A stretch of 64,000 nt of DNA from Treponema parvum (lineage in GTDB: Bacteria > Spirochaetota > Spirochaetia > Treponematales > Treponemataceae). The notes under the pieces were generated by a model. It was not told the DNA's origin and did not search any database. It worked only from the letters and a program-made list of their open reading frames with translations. Shown here piece after piece: positions 43,005 to 51,406 of the stretch. A program made the position numbers and the translations under genes. The stretch is taken from the NCBI RefSeq assembly GCF_017893965.1, contig NZ_CP054142.1, positions 868,001-932,000 on the forward strand. The letters are read 5' to 3'. The stretch's first letter is position 1, and each line of letters starts with the position of its first letter.

Positions 43005-44188
43005 AACACGGTGAATTCCCTGCATATGTTTTTTACTTCTTCAAAAAGCTCCCGCATCGCTTTTTCCGTAGTGGAAAAGCCGAAACTGAAACGGACGGCA
43101 GATTCTCTTTCTTCCGCGCTCACGTGCATCGCTTCCAATACGGGACGCGAGCGCTTTTTTGCCGAGCAAGCGCTGCCCGTAGAAATGTAAAAGCCCTTTG
43201 CACCTAGCGCTCTCACCATCACTTGCCCGGGAATCCCTTTAAATGCCGCCTGTAATATCCACGGAGAAAAATTCTTTTCGTTTTGCGTTTCTTGCCTGGA
43301 GTGCGGCAGTATTATGCAGTTTTTCAGCGTCGAAAAATTTTGAATCAATGCCCCTGTCCACTTTATTTGAAGTTCGAGCCGTTCCTGCATCTTCGGATTT
43401 TTATCTGAAATACAGTAGCGTTCAAAGCAGTCCGCGACGGCCTTTGCTCCGAAGAGGTTTTCCGTTCCGGGACGGATGTTTTTTTCTTGTCCGCCTCCGC
43501 GCAAAAAAGGCGTAAATTCATTTGCCGAATACAATATTCCGATTCCTCTGGGGCCGCAAATTTTATGCGCGCTGAAGGCTGCGCTGTCTATGCCTCCGCC
43601 TAAAAGCGGCATCTTGATCTTACCTGCGGCTTGCACGCAGTCGACGTGGAATTTGGGCCGGCGTTTTCCTTTGTAAAATTCGGAAAGTTTTTGGGCGATT
43701 TCAATAACCGGCTGTACGGCTCCCGTTTCGTTGTTTACCGCCATCACACAAACTAAAACCGTATCGTCGGTCAGACAGCTTTCAACCGCTTCGGGTGTGA
43801 TTAGCCCGTTTAAATCCGCAGGTATTGTTATGATCTTCCAACCGAGGTTTTTAAGCGCAAAAGCTTGTTCGCGAACGGCGGGATGTTCCAGAGAGCTTAT
43901 CAAAATCGTTGCCGGCGCCGGACGAGTCAGCATGGAAAGCATGGGTATGTGATTGCTTTCGGTCCCCCCTGAAGTAAAATACAGGGAAGAAGGCTCTACT
44001 CCCAAAGCGGCCGCGGCTTTTTCCCTTGCGGCATTTAAAAAAAAAGCCGCGCGCGTTCCTGCCGGATGGACGCTCGAAGGGTTGCCCCAAATGCGAACGG
44101 ATTCTTCCAGAGCGTTTTTAACGATGTCTTCGTCGGCAGGCGAAGTGGCGGCCCAATCAAAATAATGCAATATTTCCGATCTGTTCAT
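43001..44188 (-). CDS. Cysteine desulfurase (NifS/IscS family)
   Basis: 395 residues; PLP enzyme that takes sulfur from cysteine for Fe-S clusters or tRNA thiolation. Landmarks: YFDWAATSPAD at the start, TSGGTESNHIPM, VDCVQAAGKI, PLP-binding Lys in FSAHKICGPRGIGILY, RPGTEN, and catalytic Cys in STGSACSAKKRSRPVL. It is the last gene of the minus-strand tmk-unknown-aroB run, 35 bases after aroB. No IscU or other Fe-S scaffold gene is adjacent. Confidence 0.92.
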   Translation of the reverse strand: MNRSEILHYFDWAATSPADEDIVKNALEESVRIWGNPSSVHPAGTRAAFFLNAAREKAAAALGVEPSSLYFTSGGTESNHIPMLSMLTRPAPATILISSLEHPAVREQAFALKNLGWKIITIPADLNGLITPEAVESCLTDDTVLVCVMAVNNETGAVQPVIEIAQKLSEFYKGKRRPKFHVDCVQAAGKIKMPLLGGGIDSAAFSAHKICGPRGIGILYSANEFTPFLRGGGQEKNIRPGTENLFGAKAVADCFERYCISDKNPKMQERLELQIKWTGALIQNFSTLKNCIILPHSRQETQNEKNFSPWILQAAFKGIPGQVMVRALGAKGFYISTGSACSAKKRSRPVLEAMHVSAEERESAVRFSFGFSTTEKAMRELFEEVKNICREFTVF

Positions 44189-44223
44189 ATTTTATAATAC
44201 CCGTATTGACGTATCTTTTTCCA

Positions 44224-45384
44224 TCACTTTCCGGACGACAGAACTTTCAGAATGTCGCCGTCTTTAACTTCCGTAATCACCGTATCCGCTATGCCCCTTT
44301 GCAGTATGAGGCGCACGTTGCTTGAATCGTTTTTTTTGTCGTTTTTCATTGCGCCGATCAGTTTTTGTGCGGGATCCGGTAAATTTTTAACGGAACTGTG
44401 CACGGCTGAAGTTTCCCAGCCGAACGAACTTAATAATTCGAGGATTTCGTCTTTATACGCTGAAGTGCAGAGTTTCAAGTTTGAGCTCAAACACGCGGCT
44501 CTGCCTATTCCCCACGCCACGGCGTCGCCGTGCGTCACTTTTCCCAAGCCTGCGACGGTTTCAAGCGCGTGTCCGAACGTATGCCCGAAATTCAGCTGCA
44601 TGCGGATGTTTTTTTCCGTAAAATCGCTCTCTGCGACCGCGGCCTTTGCTTTTACGCATTCGGTGATGATCGTAAAAAGCACGTCCTCTTTCCGGCTGAG
44701 AATGTCGTTCCCGCTTTTTTTTATGAGTTCGTACATTGAAGGCGAATATAAAAGCGCCGTCTTTAGAGCCTCGGCAAAGCCCGATCGGAATTCGTTTTCG
44801 CTCAAGGTTTGTAAAAAATGCGGAAAAACGTAAAGAGTTTTTGCAGGATAAAAGGTGCCGATCATGTTTTTATAGTTTTCAAAGTCGCAGCCTGTCTTTC
44901 CGCCGACGGCGGCGTCGACCATTGCCAAAAGCGTCGTCGGAACGAATTCTACGACCGCTCCGCGTTTAAAAAGGGATGCGGCTAAGGCCGTTACATCGGT
45001 TATGACGCCGCCGCCTATTCCCACAAAAACGTCGTGTCTTGCTAACCGGTGATCAAGCGCCGTCTTTATTATCTTAAGCACGCTTTCCATCGTTTTGTAT
45101 TTTTCCCCGGCTTCCAAAACTAAAAGAACATCGCCCCCGGATGTGCCGTTTGTAAATGAGTTTATAAATGGGATGACGCTTTTTAGAGAGGAAACGGTCT
45201 TGTCCGTTACAAAGATATGCCGGCGTTCGGCAAGGCTTGCGCCGCAGGATTCGCCTGTTTTTTCTTCGCTGTGTTGCTTTTTAAAAAGCTCTAAAAGATC
45301 CGCTTGTCCTTCATAAAATTTGATTGTCGTTTTATCGGTTCCGGAATTTATCGCAGGATATTTTATTGTAAATTCTGACAGCAT
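44224..45384 (-). CDS. aroB: 3-dehydroquinate synthase
   Basis: 386 residues; second step of the shikimate pathway. NAD- and zinc-binding landmarks are clear: EAGEKYKTMESV, GIGGGVITDVTALAAS, VEFVPTTLLAMVDAAVGGKTG, NMIGTFYPA, and the zinc His pair in NFGHTFGHALE. Presence suggests that aromatic-amino-acid or chorismate synthesis is at least partly kept, in contrast to T. pallidum. The other aro genes are not in this window. It starts ten bases after the unknown gene upstream. Confidence 0.93.
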   Translation of the reverse strand: MLSEFTIKYPAINSGTDKTTIKFYEGQADLLELFKKQHSEEKTGESCGASLAERRHIFVTDKTVSSLKSVIPFINSFTNGTSGGDVLLVLEAGEKYKTMESVLKIIKTALDHRLARHDVFVGIGGGVITDVTALAASLFKRGAVVEFVPTTLLAMVDAAVGGKTGCDFENYKNMIGTFYPAKTLYVFPHFLQTLSENEFRSGFAEALKTALLYSPSMYELIKKSGNDILSRKEDVLFTIITECVKAKAAVAESDFTEKNIRMQLNFGHTFGHALETVAGLGKVTHGDAVAWGIGRAACLSSNLKLCTSAYKDEILELLSSFGWETSAVHSSVKNLPDPAQKLIGAMKNDKKNDSSNVRLILQRGIADTVITEVKDGDILKVLSSGK

Positions 45385-45394
45385 GTGTGAAAGT

Positions 45395-46045
45395 TTAATA
45401 TGTTTTATCGTCTATTGCAATAAAGTCGTCTATTACGTTTTGGACACGAGTCAATTCTCTTTCCAAAATTTTCGAATAGTCAAGTTCTCCCGTCCCTATG
45501 CGCTCCCTTTCGTCTTCCCAGTTTTGAAGATCGGTGATGAACATAAAGTTAAAACTTGCGCCGTTAGCCTTTTCCGCCCAAAGTTTTGCTTCCCGCCAAT
45601 AATATTTTCCGGCGGTATAACAGGATTTCGCCTTGTCCAAATCGTTGAGATATTCTTCTTTCCACGGCGCGTCGTAAAAATATGCGACCTTTTTGTCGTA
45701 AATTCTTCCAAGCCTTAAATGCTGTTCTATGAGTTTAAGGTTTAAATGCATCATGTAAAGATAACGGTATTTTTCCCATTCTTTTTTGTTTGTGATCTTT
45801 GCGTCGGCGTATTGCGGGTTTGCAAAGTCCGCCTGAACCGCTTTTTCAAGCCAGTAGATGTTTTCTATACAGTCGTCGGGATCCTGGCGGTAGTGTATGT
45901 GGTAAAGCCTGTAAAAGTCTTCTTTGTATTTGACCATGTAGGCTGAAAGTTGCACGGCGTTTAAAATGTAAAAAAACGCCGCGAGCGCTGCAATTTTACA
46001 AAAACGCGGCAATGTTTTATTTAAAAAAAAAGTATGGAATTTCAC
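45395..46045 (-). CDS. Conserved-looking exported protein of unknown function
   Basis: 216 residues. A hydrophobic N-terminal segment (~17-36, IAALAAFFYILNAVQLSAYM) is either a signal peptide or an anchor. The rest is rich in Tyr, Trp, Lys and Glu and predicted helical (RLYHIHYRQDPDDCIENIYWLEKAV, DKAKSCYTAGKYYWREAKLWAEKA), which reads like TPR-type helical hairpins. It overlaps the end of tmk by four bases and precedes aroB by ten, so it is translated with them. I do not recognise a characterised family. Confidence 0.7.
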   Translation of the reverse strand: MKFHTFFLNKTLPRFCKIAALAAFFYILNAVQLSAYMVKYKEDFYRLYHIHYRQDPDDCIENIYWLEKAVQADFANPQYADAKITNKKEWEKYRYLYMMHLNLKLIEQHLRLGRIYDKKVAYFYDAPWKEEYLNDLDKAKSCYTAGKYYWREAKLWAEKANGASFNFMFITDLQNWEDERERIGTGELDYSKILERELTRVQNVIDDFIAIDDKTY

Positions 46046-46677
46046 TCTTTAAATATCGGAAGCTCTGCCATGTAACTCCAGATTATTTCGGCCGTTTTTT
46101 CAACCGCGTCTTCGGCGTTCAAACGGATGATTTTCATCCGTCCGTTTTTACCGCATTCGCCGTTTTTTTCGTAGAAAGACACCACTTTTTCGTATGCTTT
46201 CGCCGTCTCTTCAAGATATTCGCTTTTTTCGTATATTTCGATAAAATCCCGATTTTTTATGCGTTTTAATGCGACGCCCGGCGAAATTTCAAAAAAGAAA
46301 AGTATTTGCGGAAGCGGAAAATCTTCATTTAATTTATAGGGCAGGTCCCAGCCGCAGCTTACGGACTGATAGGCAAGGCTTGAAAACGTATATCTGTCGC
46401 TTATTGCAATTTTGCCTTGGGCGATCTGTTCTTGAATCCCTTTAGCGCCGTTTATGTGTTCGTTTCTGTCTGCGGCAAAAAGAAACGCGGCGGTGCGCGG
46501 TTCCACCGTCAATTCGCCCTTGAGTATGCGGCGCAAAAAAACACCTGTCGGCGACGACGTGGGTTCCGCAGTTATAAAGAATTTTTCATGCTCCGGTCTT
46601 TCCGATAAAATTTTAAGCTGCGTGGATGTTCCCGAGCCGTCGATGCCCTCAAACGCTATAAAATTTTTTAATACCAT
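46042..46677 (-). CDS. tmk: Thymidylate kinase with atypical P-loop
   Basis: 211 residues; phosphorylates dTMP to dTDP. FIAFEGIDGSGTSTQLK holds the P-loop, but Thr17 stands where the Lys of GxxxxGK[ST] is normal. Other motifs look intact: TAEPTSSPTG (base/substrate loop), AFLFAADRNEH and ISDRYTFSSLAYQ (DRY/DRH site). ATG at 46677 is chosen over 46746 because AGGT lies before it and the sequence then matches family length. It heads a minus-strand operon and diverges from tamB. Confidence 0.85.
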   Translation of the reverse strand: MVLKNFIAFEGIDGSGTSTQLKILSERPEHEKFFITAEPTSSPTGVFLRRILKGELTVEPRTAAFLFAADRNEHINGAKGIQEQIAQGKIAISDRYTFSSLAYQSVSCGWDLPYKLNEDFPLPQILFFFEISPGVALKRIKNRDFIEIYEKSEYLEETAKAYEKVVSFYEKNGECGKNGRMKIIRLNAEDAVEKTAEIIWSYMAELPIFKE

Positions 46678-46734
46678 AAAATATACCTGTTTTTTTTTCG
46701 ACAATATAATAAAATAAGAAAATCCGTATAGTTT

Positions 46735-49700
46735 ATGAAAGGGCATGTTTTAAAAACCGGCACGGGCGGTACGATTTTTATTTTTCTCATATTTGCGGCC
46801 TTCGCGGTGATCCGTCCCGCCTTTGTAAGGCTGTCGGAATGGAGCCGCAGCTATGTTGTAAAAACCTTTGCAGAATTGGAAAAAACTACCGCTCTTAAAT
46901 TTTCGTATGCGTCTCTTTCTCCTTCCATTTTATCAGCAATAAGGATAAAAGGTATAGTAGTTTCGGATCCTGACAATAAAAATAAACTCTTATCGGTAAA
47001 AAAAATTGTTCTATCTTATGATATAAGAAAACTGCTTAGCGGGAAATATGAAAAAGCCCTTACCGGCCTTGTGATAAACGGACTGACGCTTGAATATAAT
47101 GCGATTACGGATGCGAAGATAATTGAAAAATTCCGTGCGCTTTTTTCGGGCGGCGCCTATGATTCCGGCGTGCGCGAGTCTTACGGCGCGTCGTTAAATT
47201 CCGGCGATGTATCAAATCCCGCCGACACGCAGAAAACCGCCGATGCAACAAATCCCGCCGACACGCAGAAAACCGCATCCGAAGTCATATCCGAAATTTT
47301 AAACCTGCCCTATGAAAAATTTACGGCTTTTTTGCCGGCTTCCGTTCGCGTAAGAAACATTTCGCTTCATTACGCGGACGAACGCGTCGATCTTCTGTGT
47401 CGTTTAAAAAAACTTCAATTTGCCGGTTCTAAAGGCGGTACGCCTTTGGCGCTTGATGCCGAAGGTTTTGCCGACACAAGAATATCCGGCGGACAAAGTC
47501 TTTCATTCGGTTTTGCGACGCACGCGGTTTTTCCTGCGGATTTAAAAAATATTACGGCAAATTTATATCTGTCGGACATTTCCAACAAGGATTTCAGAAT
47601 AAATTCCGTTAATTTATTATGCGAATATGCGGGCGATGAAAAGATTTATATAAAGACGTTAAGGAACGCCTTTCCGTTTACCGCGGAAGCCGCGGCCGAT
47701 ATGGAAAAAAAGGAAGTTACATTTTCATTCTCATGTAAAAATCTTATGCCGTTTCAACTTGTGTATTTTTCAGGTAAGGCTAAGGAATTGCGAAAACTGC
47801 TCGGCTTGTCTGCCGACCTTGACTTAAGCGGTTCCTATCTCATCGACACAAAAAAAATCTCATACGTTTCCAGCGGAAAGTTAAATTTTCCGCATCAATT
47901 CATATCAGGCGGACTGACGGCCTCCTATTCCGTTTCAGGCGATAACGACGGCGTTTCGATTCCTTTTTTGGATTTAACAGGACGCGATTACGACGTTTCC
48001 TACTCAGGCGAGTATTCCGTCAAAAATTCGAATTTGTCCGGTTCCGCACAGATACGAAAAATTCAGCTTTCAAACGGCGGAATAATTTCTTCCGAGCTTT
48101 ATTTCGATCCTTTGCCTAGGGGATTTATGGTCTTTGCGCCTCAGTTATTCTTGGGTGAAAAAGCCTTTACGGCCTTGCAGCTTTCCATTATCCCGCGGGA
48201 AGACGATTCGCTTGACTTTAATTTTGAAGCTTCGGATTATTCTCACACCGAAGCGGAAGAGCCGGGAATTTTGCGTTTTGACGGAAGTTATCTGCCCGGA
48301 AACCGTTATGTGCAGACGAGCCTCACGGCCCAAAACTTATACATGGACAGCATTGTAAACGCGGTCGCGTTTGTCCTTCCCTCTCAGAAATCCGAAAGGC
48401 TTAAAAACTACGCTGGTGCCGCGGCTCCTTACATATTCAGCGGAGAAACCTATCTTTCGTACGATTTTGAAACATTTTCTTTTAACGTTCCGTATTCGAT
48501 CATTGCAAACACTCAAAAAGACCGGCAATTGCTGATCTTTTCATTAAACGGCAACAACGATTCGCTTCAAATTTCAAGGTTCGACGTTTTGTACGGCGAG
48601 CGGACTTTTAATATGACCGCGCTGGCGGAATTTTCAGGTTCGGCTGACGAAGCGTTTTTTTCAAGCGACATGATGTATAACGGTATTCCCTATCGCGTGA
48701 ACGGAACCGCTTCTTCTTCTTGGATAGATATTACGGGCGATTACGGCTTTCAGTCCATAATATCATTGAACAAAACTCCTTCGAATATTTTTGAACCGTA
48801 TTTGAGCGGAACCTTGCATTTTGAAAATTTGCCTTTTTCCACAAAAAGATACGTGTTTACTTCTTCGTGCGATTCAAGTTTTTCCGTTTCCGACGCGGAA
48901 GGATTTTCGGCCGTAATATCGCGTTTTGAAACGCAGGAACCATCGGGGCGCCTTAAATCTTCTCCCAGGCTTAACATGAACGGAAATATTTCAAGATACG
49001 GGTTTATAATGGAATCGTTTGCGATTTCGGACGCTTCTTCGATTCTAAGCGGAAACGGGAGCGTCTTGTGGAATGTGAATAACGGAATTCTTGATTCATT
49101 GACTTTAAAGCTTGACGGCGATTCGGTTTTGACCGGTGAAAATTGGAATTTTTCCGCCGATATTACAAACCCGCTGAGACGAAGTTTTTCTTTTGAAGCG
49201 TTAAAAAAAGATTGTTTTTTTTCGGCACAGTTTAACGTAAAGAATTTTCCCGCCTACAGACTGTTCGAAAATCAAGGGCAAACGGACACGGTTTCTTTTT
49301 TGCTTTCAGGCAGCGGCACGTTGGAAAATCCCTACGTACAGCTTGACATAGGCACGTCATCCGTTTCTTTGCTGGGTTCTCCCGTGCTTTTTAACGGAAA
49401 AGCGGTGCTGGAAGACAAAAATTTTACATTGTCCGACGCCGACATAAACTGGATTATGCTGCGTTTTGACAATATAAACATGCAGTATTCGCTTGAAAGC
49501 GGCTCGGGGTCGATAGATACCGATTTTGAAGCGAAAATCGTTGAAAAATCCGTAACGGCCGCCCTTGAAATGAAAATCGATAATATTTCTCAAACAAGAG
49601 AAAGCTCAGGTTTTGCGATTTCCGATTCTCTAAGCGGCGTTTCCTCGGCCGGCACGGGCAGAACTTCCGCTGAGCGAAGCAATGCCGTTTTCGCCGTACC

Positions 49701-51393
49701 TAAGTCTTACATACTCACCGTTTCAGCCGAAAAAGTCGAAGGTTCGATTTTTACGTCGCCGTTCGCAGTGGGACTTTCCGTTATGAGAACACCCGGAAGA
49801 TACGACGTTTATTCTTCAGGCGACATTAGGATTTCAGGTAATATTTTGGACGACGGCAGCATCAATTTTGAAACGGGAGAAGGATTCCCCGTCAGGTCTT
49901 CGATAAGCGGCTACGTGCATTCGGACGGAATGTCCATCGCGATAGATAAAATTTATGCGGATTTAAAGGACTTCGCGCCGCTTTTAACTTATCCTTTTAT
50001 TGCGGTTCACAACGGAATAGTCGAGGGATATTGCCGGATGGAAGGACTTGCGTCGGATCCCGCTTTCAGCGGCAGTCTCACCATCACCGATCCCGAAATA
50101 AATCTTCCGATCATAATACCTGAGCACCTTTACGGTGAAAAAATGTTCCTTACGATAGAGAACAGCGAAATGACAATGCCCGATACGCTGTTTAAGATAC
50201 GCGGAAACACCGTCACTACGAGCCTTGATTTGAGCTTCGACCGTTGGAATTTTGACGGCCTTTCGATCGACGTAAGAACGGCGCCCGACGTATTCGTTCC
50301 TGCGGATTTGAATTTGGGAGACATACGCATAACGGGAAAGGGAAGTCCCGATCTGCATATTTCAGTTTCAAAGACACAGACGGACGTTACTGGTTCCATA
50401 TATGCAAAGGAGACGAGCGTCAACATTGCCGCAAAAGCCCTTGCCTCCGCAGCTCAGTCGATCGCCACTGGAGGAAACATAGCTTTTTCTCAGGAATTAA
50501 TGCTTAATTATACGCTCACCGTTTCTCTTGACATCATGATGGGGCAAAGCGTTCAAGTTCTCATAGATCCCCTTGTCCGCGGCGTAGCAGCCCCCGGCAC
50601 TCCGCTGCATTTTACTTTCGACAGTTCCGAAAACAGGATAGCCCTTGACAGCGACATAAGTTTTCGCGGAGGAGAACTCATTTACCTTAACCGCAATTTT
50701 TACATGCGTGAAGGACGCATAGTTTTTACCGACAGGCAGGAACTGTTTATGGATCCTGTGATAACCATACGCGCCGAAACCCGCGAACGCGACGACGACG
50801 GAAACCAGGTTACGATTACGCTTTCCGCGAACAATCAGCTTTTAAGCATGTTTTCGCCCAGATTTTCCGCGACGCCCGCCAAGTCCGAAAAAGAAATTAT
50901 GGAATTGTTGGGGCAAATAATTACGGCCGATTCGAGCGACGCGGCGAGCCTCTTAGTGGCAACCGGCGATTACGCGTTACAGGTTACCGTAATGCGTAAA
51001 ATAGAGAGCGCATTGCGTGATTTGCTTAATTTTGATATATTTTCGATACGGACAATGATCCTTCAAAATGCGATGAAGCAGGGACTGAACCTTAATATTG
51101 ACAACGGAAGGATAACGGCCGGTAACTTTTTTGATAATTCGACTGTTTATATGGGTAAGTACTTCGGCCGTGAATTGTATGCGGACGCTTTGCTTCACTG
51201 GACTTACGACGAAGACCGCATAGACGACAATAATACGGTCGGAGGTCTTGTGTTCCAGCCGGAATTCGGTTTGGAAATGTCAAGTCCTTTCGTGAACATA
51301 CGGTGGGGAATCGCACCGGATATAGACGCGATCAAAGAAAATCGATGGATCCCTACTACATCAGTTTCATTGTCATGGAAATTTAATTTCTAA
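46735..51393 (+). CDS. tamB: TamB-like (DUF490) AsmA-family envelope protein
   Basis: 1552 residues. An N-terminal membrane anchor (~12-32) is followed by an AsmA-like start (KFSYASLSPSILSAIRIKGI) and a very long beta-rich body, the bridge-like groove that in E. coli TamB, YdbH and YhdP moves phospholipids between membranes. The C-terminal TamB domain is typical: FRGGELIYLNRNFYMREGRI, PVITIRAETRERDDDGNQV, LSMFSPRFSATPAKSEKEI and a conserved final ~100 residues. It lies 13 bases before bamA. The ATG has no visible ribosome-binding site. Confidence 0.88.
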   Translation: MKGHVLKTGTGGTIFIFLIFAAFAVIRPAFVRLSEWSRSYVVKTFAELEKTTALKFSYASLSPSILSAIRIKGIVVSDPDNKNKLLSVKKIVLSYDIRKLLSGKYEKALTGLVINGLTLEYNAITDAKIIEKFRALFSGGAYDSGVRESYGASLNSGDVSNPADTQKTADATNPADTQKTASEVISEILNLPYEKFTAFLPASVRVRNISLHYADERVDLLCRLKKLQFAGSKGGTPLALDAEGFADTRISGGQSLSFGFATHAVFPADLKNITANLYLSDISNKDFRINSVNLLCEYAGDEKIYIKTLRNAFPFTAEAAADMEKKEVTFSFSCKNLMPFQLVYFSGKAKELRKLLGLSADLDLSGSYLIDTKKISYVSSGKLNFPHQFISGGLTASYSVSGDNDGVSIPFLDLTGRDYDVSYSGEYSVKNSNLSGSAQIRKIQLSNGGIISSELYFDPLPRGFMVFAPQLFLGEKAFTALQLSIIPREDDSLDFNFEASDYSHTEAEEPGILRFDGSYLPGNRYVQTSLTAQNLYMDSIVNAVAFVLPSQKSERLKNYAGAAAPYIFSGETYLSYDFETFSFNVPYSIIANTQKDRQLLIFSLNGNNDSLQISRFDVLYGERTFNMTALAEFSGSADEAFFSSDMMYNGIPYRVNGTASSSWIDITGDYGFQSIISLNKTPSNIFEPYLSGTLHFENLPFSTKRYVFTSSCDSSFSVSDAEGFSAVISRFETQEPSGRLKSSPRLNMNGNISRYGFIMESFAISDASSILSGNGSVLWNVNNGILDSLTLKLDGDSVLTGENWNFSADITNPLRRSFSFEALKKDCFFSAQFNVKNFPAYRLFENQGQTDTVSFLLSGSGTLENPYVQLDIGTSSVSLLGSPVLFNGKAVLEDKNFTLSDADINWIMLRFDNINMQYSLESGSGSIDTDFEAKIVEKSVTAALEMKIDNISQTRESSGFAISDSLSGVSSAGTGRTSAERSNAVFAVPKSYILTVSAEKVEGSIFTSPFAVGLSVMRTPGRYDVYSSGDIRISGNILDDGSINFETGEGFPVRSSISGYVHSDGMSIAIDKIYADLKDFAPLLTYPFIAVHNGIVEGYCRMEGLASDPAFSGSLTITDPEINLPIIIPEHLYGEKMFLTIENSEMTMPDTLFKIRGNTVTTSLDLSFDRWNFDGLSIDVRTAPDVFVPADLNLGDIRITGKGSPDLHISVSKTQTDVTGSIYAKETSVNIAAKALASAAQSIATGGNIAFSQELMLNYTLTVSLDIMMGQSVQVLIDPLVRGVAAPGTPLHFTFDSSENRIALDSDISFRGGELIYLNRNFYMREGRIVFTDRQELFMDPVITIRAETRERDDDGNQVTITLSANNQLLSMFSPRFSATPAKSEKEIMELLGQIITADSSDAASLLVATGDYALQVTVMRKIESALRDLLNFDIFSIRTMILQNAMKQGLNLNIDNGRITAGNFFDNSTVYMGKYFGRELYADALLHWTYDEDRIDDNNTVGGLVFQPEFGLEMSSPFVNIRWGIAPDIDAIKENRWIPTTSVSLSWKFNF
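47213..47276 (+). repeat. 36-bp in-frame tandem duplication inside tamB
   Basis: The same 28 bases occur at 47213-47240 and 47249-47276, a period of 36 bases, giving the peptide NPADTQKTA twice near residues 160-182. It lies in a hydrophilic linker between the AsmA-like region and the next beta part. Confidence 0.85.
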
Positions 51394-51406
51394 AAAGGGG
51401 ATTTTT

